Positions 17,347 to 25,837 of a DNA stretch of 64,000 nucleotides are shown one piece after another. Origin of the DNA: Mesorhizobium sp. NZP2077. Its GTDB lineage: Bacteria; Pseudomonadota; Alphaproteobacteria; Rhizobiales; Rhizobiaceae. Made by a program: the position numbers and the translations under genes. Position 1 is the first letter of the stretch. Every line of letters begins with the position of its first letter. The stretch covers positions 5,772,001 through 5,836,000 of the forward strand of contig NZ_CP051293.1 in NCBI RefSeq assembly GCF_013170805.1, given 5' to 3'. The notes beneath the pieces are model-generated. The model did no database searches. It was not told the DNA's origin and saw nothing but the letters and a program-made list of their open reading frames with translations.

Positions 17347-18704
17347 GCCGCCAGCACCGCGCGCTCAACAATGTCGAGCGCGCGGTCGAGGTCGGCTTTC
17401 GAGATGACCAGCGGCGGCGACAGCGTCAGCACATTGCCCTGGCTGATCTTGAAGCTCAGGCCCTGCTCCAGGCAGGCATAGAAGACGCGTTCGGCAAGCT
17501 CCCGCGCGGGCTGGCGGGTGGCGCGATCCTCGACCAACTCAACGCCGACCATGAGCCCCCTGCCCCTGACATCGCCGACATGGGGCGAGCGCGCCATCAG
17601 GTCCTGCATGCGTCCCAGCATATGCTGTCCAAGCTCGGCCGCGCGCTCGACCAATCCTTCCTCCAGGATGATGTCGATCGTCGTCAGCGCGGCGCGCGTC
17701 GTCACCGGGTTCTTCTCGTGAGTGTAGTGGCCGATGGCGAAGCCGCCGGTGACGTCGAGGTCGCGGCGGGCGATGACGGCGGCGATCGGCAGGATGCCGC
17801 CGCCCAGCGACTTGCCGAGAACGACGATGTCGGGTGTCACGCCATCATGCTCATGGGCGAAGAACTTGCCGGTCTTGCCGAGGCCGGTCGGGATCTCGTC
17901 GAAAATCAGCAGCGTGCCGTGCCGATCGCAGGCCTCGCGCACCCGCTTCCAGAAGCCGGGCGGCGGCGGGTTGGGCGTCGCACGCATCGGCTCGGCGACG
18001 ACCGCCGCCACGTCCTGTTCGCGGCCGAGCACATAGGCGATCATGTTGGCACAAGCGAGCCCCGAGGCTTCCAGCGAATCATGGCCATAGGGGCAGCGAT
18101 AACCGTCCCAAGGCGCGACATGCTCGGTGCCGGTCATCATCGGCCCTGATATGTGCGAGCGGAAGGTGGCTTCACCGCCGACGCTGGCAGCGCCGAAGCC
18201 GGCGCCGTGAAACGCATCCCAGAACGATACCGTCTTGAAGCGGCCGGTCGCGGCACGCGCGATCTTCAGTGCCACCTCGATGGCATCCGAGCCGCCTGTC
18301 GTGAACAGCACCTTGCCGAGATCGCCGGGCGCGAGTGCCGCCAGCTTCTCCGCCAGTTCGACGGCGGGATCGCAGGTGAAGCGGCGTGGCGCGAAGCAGA
18401 GATCGTCGAGTTGCTTCTTGATCGCGGCCACCAATCTCGGATGGCCGTAGCCGAGGTGATGCACGCTGTTGCCGTGAAAATCGATGAAGCGGCGGCCGGC
18501 GGTGTCCTCGATCCAGATGCCTTGCGCCTTGGCGATCGTCGAAAGACAAGGGCTGGACAGGCTCTGGTGCATGAAGGCCGCCGCGTCGCGGTCGAGCAGG
18601 CCGCGAATGCGGGGATCGTCCTGGTCGGCGTCCCAGCGGCCGCGTGCCGCGGTCGTGTTGGAATCGCCCTCGGTGTGCACAAGTTCTTTGATCGCGGCCA
18701 TCAC
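17343..18704 (-). CDS. pbfA: Class III PLP enzyme, PbfA-like (hydroxy-AEP ammonia-lyase candidate)
   Basis: A 453-aa class-III aminotransferase-fold PLP protein. It has the phosphate-binding TTGGSDAIEVALK, the LIFDEIPTGLGKTG aspartate segment and the PLP lysine K298 in VVLGKSLGGG. In phosphonate operons, members of this class act as (R)-1-hydroxy-2-aminoethylphosphonate ammonia-lyase (PbfA), converting the hydroxylated compound to phosphonoacetaldehyde, which PhnY then oxidises. It lies directly between phnY and the hydroxyacid dehydrogenase in one operon. An ordinary omega-aminotransferase acting on AEP or another amine remains possible, since class-III folds cannot be told apart by eye. Confidence 0.6.
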   Translation of the reverse strand: MMAAIKELVHTEGDSNTTAARGRWDADQDDPRIRGLLDRDAAAFMHQSLSSPCLSTIAKAQGIWIEDTAGRRFIDFHGNSVHHLGYGHPRLVAAIKKQLDDLCFAPRRFTCDPAVELAEKLAALAPGDLGKVLFTTGGSDAIEVALKIARAATGRFKTVSFWDAFHGAGFGAASVGGEATFRSHISGPMMTGTEHVAPWDGYRCPYGHDSLEASGLACANMIAYVLGREQDVAAVVAEPMRATPNPPPPGFWKRVREACDRHGTLLIFDEIPTGLGKTGKFFAHEHDGVTPDIVVLGKSLGGGILPIAAVIARRDLDVTGGFAIGHYTHEKNPVTTRAALTTIDIILEEGLVERAAELGQHMLGRMQDLMARSPHVGDVRGRGLMVGVELVEDRATRQPARELAERVFYACLEQGLSFKISQGNVLTLSPPLVISKADLDRALDIVERAVLAA

Positions 18705-18771
18705 CCTCTCCGAAAACGCGAATGAGGGAGCGTGGAACGCCCCCTCGTGTACTGCCAGTCGGGCTGCCCGG

Positions 18772-20229
18772 TCAGGACCAAGGCAGCGAGAAAGTCTTCA
18801 CATTGGTGTAGCTCTTCATCGCTTCGATGACGCCTTCCTTGTAGCCATTGCCGCTGTCCTTGATGCCGCCGAAGGGCGACATCTCGATGCGGTAGCCCGG
18901 CACTTCCCAGATGTTGACCGTGCCGACCTGCAGGCCGGCGATGTATTTCTGCATGCGCGGAAAGGAGTTGGTGCAGACGCCCGACGACAGGCCGAAGGCG
19001 GTCGAGTTGGAGAGCGCGATAACCGCCTCGTCGTCATCCGGAGCGCGCACGATCGGGATGATCGGCCCGAATGTTTCTTCCATCACCAGTTCGGACGTGT
19101 GCGGCACGCGGTCGACGACGATCGGCGGCAGCAGCGCGCCCTGGCGGCCAGGGTTGTAGAGGATGTCGGCGCCCTGCTCAGCTGCCATATGGACGCGCGC
19201 TTCGAAGAGTGCGGCCGCCTTCTCGTGCACGACTGTGCCGAGGTCGGTCGAGCGGTCCATCGGATCGCCGAAGCGGATCTTCTTCGCCCGCTCCAGCACC
19301 AGCGGGACGAAGCGGTCGGCGACGCTTTCCTGGACGAGGATGCGCTTGACGGCGGTGCAGCGTTGGCCGGAGTTCTTCGTCGCTCCGGCCACTGCCAGGT
19401 CCGCCGCCTTTGCCAGATCATCGTCCGACAAATCGTTGAGGATGATCAGCGGATCGTTGCCGCCAAGTTCCAGCACCTGGCGCTTGTAGCCGGCGGTGCG
19501 GGCGATCATCTTGCCGACCGGCACGCCGCCGGTGAAGGTGATCAGGTCGATGTTCTCGTTGGTGATCATCTCGTTACCGATATCGGCCGGCCAGCCGGTG
19601 ACCACCGACAGCATTTCCGGCGGCAGGCCGGCTTCATAGAGAATGTCGGCGAGCAGCAGCGCCGTCATCGGCGTCAGCTCGGTCGGCTTGACCACCACGC
19701 AATTGTTGGTGGCAATCGCCGGCGCCACCTTGTGCGAGACCATGTTGAGCGGATGGTTGAAGGGCGTGATCGCCGAGATCGCCTTCAGCGGCTCGCGCGT
19801 GGTGAAGATCTTGCGCGCCTTGCCGTGCGGGGTGAGATCGCAGGAGAAGATCTGGCCATCGTCCTGGATGCACATCTGCGCCGACAACGTGAACACGTCA
19901 TAGGCACGGCCGACTTCATAAAGTGAGTCGGTCTTGGAGATGCCGAGTTCCAGCGTGATGAGATCGGAGATTTCTTCGCGGCGCGACGCCAGTGCTTCGG
20001 CGGTGCGAAACAGGATCTGCTGGCGCTCGTAGCGGGTCAGCTTCGACTTGTAGCCGGCGGCGATTTCGAACGCTTGGCGGGCATGCTCGGCGCGGCCGGC
20101 GGGAACAGTGCCGATGACGGTGTCGTTCCAGGGGTAGCGCACCTCGACGATATCATCGGCATCGACGTTCTTGCCGGCGATACGCATCGGCTCGTGGCGA
20201 ACTTTGATGGCAGGGTCAAGCTTGGTCAT
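18772..20229 (-). CDS. phnY: Phosphonoacetaldehyde dehydrogenase PhnY
   Basis: A 485-aa aldehyde dehydrogenase-superfamily enzyme that oxidises phosphonoacetaldehyde to phosphonoacetate with NAD. With the ATG at 20229 the catalytic residues fall at C291 (NSGQRC) and E254 (VLELGG), and the length matches the S. meliloti PhnY characterised in the literature. The open frame running to 20283 is rejected in favour of this start. It sits downstream of phnA across a mosaic palindromic repeat and upstream of the PbfA-like gene, in the hydrolytic AEP route PhnW, PhnY, PhnA. Confidence 0.93.
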   Translation of the reverse strand: MTKLDPAIKVRHEPMRIAGKNVDADDIVEVRYPWNDTVIGTVPAGRAEHARQAFEIAAGYKSKLTRYERQQILFRTAEALASRREEISDLITLELGISKTDSLYEVGRAYDVFTLSAQMCIQDDGQIFSCDLTPHGKARKIFTTREPLKAISAITPFNHPLNMVSHKVAPAIATNNCVVVKPTELTPMTALLLADILYEAGLPPEMLSVVTGWPADIGNEMITNENIDLITFTGGVPVGKMIARTAGYKRQVLELGGNDPLIILNDLSDDDLAKAADLAVAGATKNSGQRCTAVKRILVQESVADRFVPLVLERAKKIRFGDPMDRSTDLGTVVHEKAAALFEARVHMAAEQGADILYNPGRQGALLPPIVVDRVPHTSELVMEETFGPIIPIVRAPDDDEAVIALSNSTAFGLSSGVCTNSFPRMQKYIAGLQVGTVNIWEVPGYRIEMSPFGGIKDSGNGYKEGVIEAMKSYTNVKTFSLPWS

Positions 20230-20302
20230 GTGAGTCTTCCCGGTGCTCAGTGAGCCACATTGATCTTTTGTCGGCCAGGGCATCGCGCCTCGGCAATGGC
20301 TT

Positions 20303-20441
20303 CCCCCACTCCGTCGCCGCTCCGCGGCGCCACCTCTCCCCTCTCCGGAGGGAGAGGAAGGGAGCCAAGGCTGGCGTGCTCAGCGCCTTTCCTCTCCCCC
20401 GTCGATCGGGGGAGAGGTGGCCCGAAGGGCCGGAGTGGGGG
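20303..20441. repeat. Mosaic palindromic intergenic repeat (RIME-type)
   Basis: A 139-bp element between phnA and phnY, bounded by 11-bp perfect inverted ends CCCCCACTCCG (20303-20313) and its complement (20431-20441). Inside are a perfect 11-bp stem, CCTCTCCCCCG (20391-20401) with its complement (20407-20417) around a 5-nt loop, and a second CTCTCC...GGAGAG palindrome near 20335-20357. The form is that of the rhizobial intergenic mosaic elements. It interrupts the operon without a T-run. Confidence 0.75.
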
Positions 20442-20482
20442 TCGACCAGCGCCATCACCTTACTGGCTACCCAACTCAACTC

Positions 20483-21739
20483 TCAAGCCAGCGCGGCCGC
20501 CATCGTCGCGTAGTAGAAGGCGTCGAAATTGCGCAGGGTCTGCTCGTTGGGCAAATCCGGCAGCACGCGGTTGACAATGAACGGCACCTCCTGCTCGGTC
20601 AGCCCGCCATGCGAGCGCAGCGGTTCGTTGAGCGCCGCCAGATCATGTCGGTGTTCGCTGGTGCCGATCGTCTTGTTCTCGGTCGAGATCAGCACGATGT
20701 CACCGATGCGGTCGGCCGGCAGTTCGAAGCGCTCGCAGGCGGTCGGGCTGTCGACGACCAGCATGATGCCGTCAATCTCCGCCAGCCGCGCCATGATGCC
20801 GGCCTGATCGGCGCCATCAGGAAGATAGGCGGTGGCAAACGAGCCAAGCGCACCGTGATGCACGACATAGGGGTCGGTGATCGGCAAAATGACGCGGGCC
20901 GCGTCCTTGCCAAGCCATTCGTCCAAAAGGTCCTGGACATAGACCACGTCGGGCGAACCGTCGGCCTTGTGCTTGGGCTTCATGCCGTGGTCGGCGGTGA
21001 CGACGATGGCCGCGCCCAGCGCATCGAGTTCGGTCAGGTACTTGTCGAACATTTCATAGAAGGCGTTGGCCTGCGGCACGCCCGGCGCGTATTTGTGCTG
21101 CACGTAGTCTGTCGTCGTCAGGTACATGATGTCGGGGCGGAACTCCTTCAGCAGCTGAACTCCGGCGGCGAAGACGAATTCCGATAGCTCGGCCGAATAG
21201 ACCTCCGGCACCGGCAGCCCAAAATGCTTCGAGGCATTGTCGATGCCGTGCTCGACCTTGGTGGTGGTGTCGGACTTTTCCGCCGAGAAGCACAGCGCAC
21301 GGCCTTCGTCGAAAGCCAGTCCTTTGCCGAGCAATGCGCGCAGCTTGTCCTTGGCGGTGACCACGGCGACCTTGGCGCCGGCATCGTAGAAGGCCTGAAA
21401 GATGGTCGGCGCGCGCAGGAAGCGCGGGTCGTTCATCATCACTTCCTTGCCGGTCTCGCGCTCGTAGAGATAGTTGCCGCAAATGCCGTGCACTGACGGC
21501 GGCCGGCCGGTGGCGATTGACAGGTTGTTGGGGTTGGTGAAGCTCGGAATGACCGAGTGGGCGAAGCGCACCGTGCCCTTCTGCTTGATCCTGACGAGGG
21601 CCGGCATAAGCCCGGCCTTGATTGCTTCATCGAGGTAAGCGGGCTCGCAGCCGTCAAGGCAGATGGCGATGGCCGGCACGCGCGGCCAGGCGTAGGTGCG
21701 GCCGTTAACGGCGACGTTGATGGGAGACATCTGGTTCAT
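20483..21739 (-). CDS. phnA: Phosphonoacetate hydrolase PhnA
   Basis: A 418-aa alkaline-phosphatase-superfamily metalloenzyme that splits phosphonoacetate to acetate and phosphate. With the start at 21739 every zinc/nucleophile residue falls at the S. meliloti numbering: D29, T68 (nucleophile), D211, H215, D250, H251 and H377. This supports both the function and the chosen start. It follows phnW by 24 nt. It is the last step of the hydrolytic AEP pathway and releases phosphate inside the cell. Confidence 0.96.
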   Translation of the reverse strand: MNQMSPINVAVNGRTYAWPRVPAIAICLDGCEPAYLDEAIKAGLMPALVRIKQKGTVRFAHSVIPSFTNPNNLSIATGRPPSVHGICGNYLYERETGKEVMMNDPRFLRAPTIFQAFYDAGAKVAVVTAKDKLRALLGKGLAFDEGRALCFSAEKSDTTTKVEHGIDNASKHFGLPVPEVYSAELSEFVFAAGVQLLKEFRPDIMYLTTTDYVQHKYAPGVPQANAFYEMFDKYLTELDALGAAIVVTADHGMKPKHKADGSPDVVYVQDLLDEWLGKDAARVILPITDPYVVHHGALGSFATAYLPDGADQAGIMARLAEIDGIMLVVDSPTACERFELPADRIGDIVLISTENKTIGTSEHRHDLAALNEPLRSHGGLTEQEVPFIVNRVLPDLPNEQTLRNFDAFYYATMAAALA

Positions 21740-21763
21740 CTGATATCCTCGAGATCGGCCGCT

Positions 21764-22963
21764 TCAGGCGGCGAGTTTGGCGCGCTCGGCTAGTGCCGCG
21801 GCGGGGGGAGCGGCGGTGTCGACGCCCATTTCATGAAGCGAGAAAGCCGCCGCCTCGACGACGCGGCGCATGACATGCTCGTCCATCTGGCCGATGCAGC
21901 CGACGCGGAAGGAGTCCACGGCGGTCAGCTTGCCTGGATAGATGATGAAGCCCTTGTCTTTCATCAGCTCATAGAAGCGGTCGAAGGCGAAGTTGGCGTG
22001 GGCCGGGTTGAAGAAGGTGACGATGATCGGCGACAGCCAGCGGTCCTTGAGCAGCGTTTCGAAGCCGAGGTCACGCATTCCGGCCACCATCACGTCGCGG
22101 TTTCTGGTGTAGCGGGCCCCGCGGCCAGCGACGCCGCCTTCGGCCTCGTGCTGGCGCAACGCTTCGAGGAAGGCGGCAACGACATGGGTCGGCGGCGTGT
22201 AGCGCCACTGGCCGGTCTTGTTCATGTGCGCCCATTGCGCATGGACGTCGAGCGACAGCGAGTGGCTGCGGCCCTTGGCGGCTTCGAGCTCGCTCTTGCG
22301 GGCGATGATGAAGCCGAAGCCCGGCACGCCCTCGATGCATTTGTTGGCGGACGAGACCATCGCCTCGTAACGGATTTCGTTGACATCAAGCGCAACGGCG
22401 CCGAAGGCGCTCATCGAGTCGACGAGCAGCTTGCGGCCCTTGGCATGGACGGCCTCGGCAATCTCGGCGACCGGGTTCAAAATGCCTGAGCTGGTCTCGC
22501 AATGGATGGCGATGACATGGGTGATGGCGGGGTCGGCCTCGAGAGCCGCCGCCACCTCGTCGCCGCGCGGCGGCAGGTAGTCGCCCTTGTCGATCAGCGT
22601 GTAGGCGCGGCCAAGATACTGCATGGTCTGCGCAGCGCGCAGGCCGTAGGCGCCGTTGGCCAACACCAAGACCTTGCCATCCTTCGGGACGAACGAGCCG
22701 AGCATTGCTTCGACACAGAAGGAGCCGCTGCCTTGCATCGGCACGCAGTCGAATTCACCGCGTGTGTCGCCGATCAGCGCCAGCAGGCGACGGCGCATGT
22801 CAGCGGTCATGCCGCGAAAATCGCCGTCCCATGATCCCCAGTCGCGCAGCATCGCCTGCTTGACCGAATAAGCCGTGGTCAGCGGCCCCGGGGTCAGCAG
22901 ATAAGGCTCGCCCAGTGCCGGACTGGCCAGCGGCTCCGCGGCAAATTTGGTCTCGGCGAGCAT
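21764..22963 (-). CDS. phnW: 2-aminoethylphosphonate:pyruvate aminotransferase PhnW
   Basis: A 399-aa class V PLP aminotransferase that converts AEP plus pyruvate to phosphonoacetaldehyde plus alanine. The PLP lysine is K208 in SSANKCIEGVPG, preceded by the VDSMSAFGA aspartate segment, and the N-terminal YLLTPGPLTT is a PhnW hallmark. It is the first gene of the catabolic operon and has a 143-nt upstream region with candidate LysR sites. About 30 extra N-terminal residues are present before the YLLTPGP start, as in the rhizobial forms. Confidence 0.94.
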   Translation of the reverse strand: MLAETKFAAEPLASPALGEPYLLTPGPLTTAYSVKQAMLRDWGSWDGDFRGMTADMRRRLLALIGDTRGEFDCVPMQGSGSFCVEAMLGSFVPKDGKVLVLANGAYGLRAAQTMQYLGRAYTLIDKGDYLPPRGDEVAAALEADPAITHVIAIHCETSSGILNPVAEIAEAVHAKGRKLLVDSMSAFGAVALDVNEIRYEAMVSSANKCIEGVPGFGFIIARKSELEAAKGRSHSLSLDVHAQWAHMNKTGQWRYTPPTHVVAAFLEALRQHEAEGGVAGRGARYTRNRDVMVAGMRDLGFETLLKDRWLSPIIVTFFNPAHANFAFDRFYELMKDKGFIIYPGKLTAVDSFRVGCIGQMDEHVMRRVVEAAAFSLHEMGVDTAAPPAAALAERAKLAA

Positions 22964-23106
22964 GTTGTCCTCCGACAGATCGCTGCTTTTTGATATGGCC
23001 TTAGTCTCGGCCCGAACGACATATTTGTAAAATCGTTATTTTGTATCGAAGTATCGATTTAAACGATGGATAAGTTTGCCGGCTTCAATCCAGCAGTTCC
23101 GCCCTG
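22964..23106. promoter_or_regulatory. phnW promoter region
   Basis: A 143-nt AT-rich gap upstream of phnW. It contains AAATCGTT (23030-23037), a tandem TATCGA pair at 23044-23049 and 23052-23057, and TATCGATT (23052-23059). The last motif also occurs upstream of phnS and AAATCGTT also lies in the LysR promoter, so these are candidate binding sites for the LysR protein at 24968. There is no gene in this gap. Confidence 0.4.
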
Positions 23107-24813
23107 TCATGCCACTGCGGAAGCCATTTCGTCCGCGACCCCGCTGCCCTCGGCCAACCGGCTTTCGAGCAGATCGCCGCTTTGAGTCAGCAAGGGATAA
23201 GCGACCGAAGCCATCAGCGAGTTGATTTCCTTCAGCGCCCTGACCGCCTCCAGATGGATGTCGCTGGTATCGATGCTTTGCGGCATCCCCGATTGCAGGC
23301 GCTTGAGGTGACGGTCATGGCTCATGCGTTCCAGCTTGCGCATCCGCTCCTTCTCGACGACGAGTTGCCGCGCCGACTCGAGATCGCTCGAGACCAGCAC
23401 GTTGAGCGCAAGCTGCATGTTAGCCATGACACGGTTATGAAGCCCGGACAGTTCGCTCCAGCCATCGCGTGAAAAGCGCAGGTTCTTTTCGCGCAATTCC
23501 TGGGTGAGCACGAGCAGGTTCTTGGCGACGATGTCGCCGGCGCGTTCGAGATTGATGGCGAAGTCAGTGAGTTCGATGCCGCGCTGGGCTTCGGACGCGG
23601 TCATGCTGCCGCGATTGACCTCGGCAATATAGAGCTTGATGTCGGTGTGGGCACGGTTGACCTCGTCGTCGAGCTTCTGCGCCTGGCGGATCTGCTCGGC
23701 GGTGCCGGCGTCGAAGAAATCCATCACCGGACGAAGCATCACCTCGACGACCTCGCCCATGCGGAGCAACTCGCGGGTCGCGCTGGCCCGCGCAAGACCA
23801 GGCGTGCGCATGACGGTACGGTCAAGCGCGCTGCTGCGACGCGACATGAGGTCCGTCCCCTCCTCCGCCTTTGCCGGCGGCTTGTCGGCGATCAGCAAGG
23901 TCGCCAGCCTTTCCATCAGGCCGGTGAAAGGCAGGCAGAAGACGACCAGTGCCAGATTGAAGGCGAGGTGCAGATTGACCAGTTGCCGGCCTTCGGTTGC
24001 GCCGAACATATCTGTGGGGAACGCCACAGCTTGAAGCGCGAACAAGGCGGCGAGTGCCGCCGTGCCACGGAAGATCAGGTTGCCGAGCGGAACACGGCGC
24101 GCCTCGACAGCCTCGCCACGCGTCAGCCACACGGCAATCAGCGCGCCGCCGCAATTGGCGCCGAGGATGAAGAACAGGCCGACCTCTACGGGCAAGACGC
24201 CCTGCGCGGCGAGCGTGACGAACAAAAGGATCGCCGCCACGCTGGAATGGATCAGCCATGTGAACAGCGCAGCGGCGGCAAACGCCGTGAAATAATCGGC
24301 GCGCAGATAGGAAATCACCAGGGGCAGCAAATTGCTCTGCCGCATCGGCGCGGTCGCCTCGCCGATCATATGCAGCGACAACAGCACGAAGGCGATGCCC
24401 ATCAGGATGCGCCCGCTTTGCTTGATGCCACGCGCCTCGAACTTCAGGAACATCGCGCCGCCGACCAGGATCAGCGCCGGTATTAACCAGCTGAGGTCGA
24501 ATGACAGAACCTGCACCACCAAGGCGGAACCAAGGTCGGCGCCAAGCAGGATCGCCAGCCCGGCGGACACCGGTACCATGCCGCTGGCGGCAAAGCCGGC
24601 CGCCAAGATGGCGACGGCGGTGGAACTCTGCAGCAGCACGGCAAGCACCGTGCCGACGCCCGCCGACCTGATCCGGGCATTCCGCGCCTGTCTCAGCGCG
24701 TCGCGCAATGCCGGGCCACAGGCGCGCTCGACACCTGTGCGCACCATGCGCACTGCCCAAAGCAGCAGCATGACGGCACCCGCCAGATGCAGCAGGATAA
24801 TGGAAAATTGCAT
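23107..24813 (-). CDS. Na/Pi-cotransporter family protein with PhoU-like domain
   Basis: A 568-aa membrane protein of the YjbB/NptA type: two Na/Pi-cotransporter repeats with the paired motifs QSSTAVAILAAGFAASG (first repeat) and HSSVAAILLFVTLAAQG (second), about eight membrane segments, then a helical PhoU-like domain from about residue 330. E. coli YjbB is reported to export phosphate. It lies just upstream of the phn operon and divergent from the LysR gene, so it could dispose of phosphate released by PhnA; the direction of transport is inferred. Confidence 0.85.
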   Translation of the reverse strand: MQFSIILLHLAGAVMLLLWAVRMVRTGVERACGPALRDALRQARNARIRSAGVGTVLAVLLQSSTAVAILAAGFAASGMVPVSAGLAILLGADLGSALVVQVLSFDLSWLIPALILVGGAMFLKFEARGIKQSGRILMGIAFVLLSLHMIGEATAPMRQSNLLPLVISYLRADYFTAFAAAALFTWLIHSSVAAILLFVTLAAQGVLPVEVGLFFILGANCGGALIAVWLTRGEAVEARRVPLGNLIFRGTAALAALFALQAVAFPTDMFGATEGRQLVNLHLAFNLALVVFCLPFTGLMERLATLLIADKPPAKAEEGTDLMSRRSSALDRTVMRTPGLARASATRELLRMGEVVEVMLRPVMDFFDAGTAEQIRQAQKLDDEVNRAHTDIKLYIAEVNRGSMTASEAQRGIELTDFAINLERAGDIVAKNLLVLTQELREKNLRFSRDGWSELSGLHNRVMANMQLALNVLVSSDLESARQLVVEKERMRKLERMSHDRHLKRLQSGMPQSIDTSDIHLEAVRALKEINSLMASVAYPLLTQSGDLLESRLAEGSGVADEMASAVA

Positions 24814-24967
24814 AGCCTCGCCTCCGATGCCAACCGCCGGAAGGGGCGTCGACCCACACTCAGGCTGATGGTCGGCTAAACATAAGTCAAATCGTTCGTT
24901 TCTATCTTTTAGTTAGCGGGCCTTATGATAAACTGCGGTCGATATCAGCGTCTCGGAGGCGGAGAAG
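24814..24967. promoter_or_regulatory. Divergent Na/Pi transporter / LysR promoter region
   Basis: A 154-nt gap between the divergent Na/Pi transporter and LysR genes. AAATCGTT occurs at 24889-24896, matching the motif upstream of phnW, and an AT-rich stretch (24905-24935) surrounds a TATGATAAA element. This is a plausible autoregulatory LysR site; there is no gene in it. Confidence 0.35.
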
Positions 24968-25837
24968 ATGCGCTACGTCCAGCTTCGGGCCTTTCATCAG
25001 GTGGCCATATCAGGCGGGTTTTCGCGGGCGGCCGAGGCGCTGTTCCTAACCCAGCCGGCCATATCGGACCAAGTGCGCAAGCTCGAGGAAGAGTACGATG
25101 TGCTGCTGTTCAACCGCAACAAGAAGCAGGTCACGCTGACCCATTCGGGCCAGAAGCTGCTCGAGATAACCCACCGCATGTTCGACACCGAGCAGCAGGC
25201 GCTCGAACTTCTGACGGAGTCGCGCGCGCTGCGTTCCGGCACGCTCCGGATCGTCGCCGATGCCGCGCACCATCTGCTGCACATTCTTGGCAGCTTCCGG
25301 GCTCGCTATCCCGGCGTCCAAGTCTCGGTGCGCGCGGGCAACACCGAGACGGTGATCAGCAGCCTTTACAGCTATGACGCCGATATCGGCGTCCTGGGTG
25401 AGGTGCCGACCGGGCGCGATTTCGAGGTGTTGAAACTGAACTCCACCCCGATCATCGCTTTCGCCTCCATCGATCATCCCCTGGCGGGCAAGAAATCGCT
25501 GACGCTCAAGCAGCTCTCGCAGGAATCGCTGGTCATGCGCGAGCGTGGCTCGAAGACGCGCCAGAAGCTCGAAGACCTCGCGGCTGCTTCGAAGATCGAG
25601 CTGCGACCCGTGATCGAGGCCGAAGGCCGCGAAGCGGTCCGCGAGATCGTCGCCTCGGGCGCCGGCATCGGCTTTGTCTCGGCGGCCGAATTCGGCCAGG
25701 ATTCGCGCCTGGTGCCGATCACCATCGACGCGCCTGAAACCTTGATGGACGAAGCGCTGATCTGCCTGCGCGAACGCAGCGGCGGCAAGCTCGTGCGTGC
25801 CTTCCTCGACATGGCAAGATCGATGTCGGTGGATTAG
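24968..25837 (+). CDS. LysR family transcriptional regulator
   Basis: A 289-aa LysR-type regulator with the winged helix-turn-helix in residues 3-60 (FSRAAEALFLTQPAISDQVRKLEEEY) and a periplasmic-binding-like effector domain. Its ATG at 24968 has an AGGCGGAG ribosome site. It is divergent from the Na/Pi transporter and next to phnW, so it is the likely regulator of AEP catabolism; LysR control by the substrate or phosphonoacetaldehyde is known in related phn clusters. The stop overlaps the convergent GcvT-type gene by 4 nt. Confidence 0.88.
   Translation: MRYVQLRAFHQVAISGGFSRAAEALFLTQPAISDQVRKLEEEYDVLLFNRNKKQVTLTHSGQKLLEITHRMFDTEQQALELLTESRALRSGTLRIVADAAHHLLHILGSFRARYPGVQVSVRAGNTETVISSLYSYDADIGVLGEVPTGRDFEVLKLNSTPIIAFASIDHPLAGKKSLTLKQLSQESLVMRERGSKTRQKLEDLAAASKIELRPVIEAEGREAVREIVASGAGIGFVSAAEFGQDSRLVPITIDAPETLMDEALICLRERSGGKLVRAFLDMARSMSVD

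Noticed and set aside
18484..19926. 480-aa open frame on the plus strand
   Set aside because: Antisense to phnY and the PbfA-like gene, which carry full catalytic motifs. No family motif in this frame.
20303..20441. Rho-independent terminator between phnA and phnY
   Set aside because: The stems are strong but no T-run follows in the direction of transcription, and the inverted ends identify a mosaic repeat.
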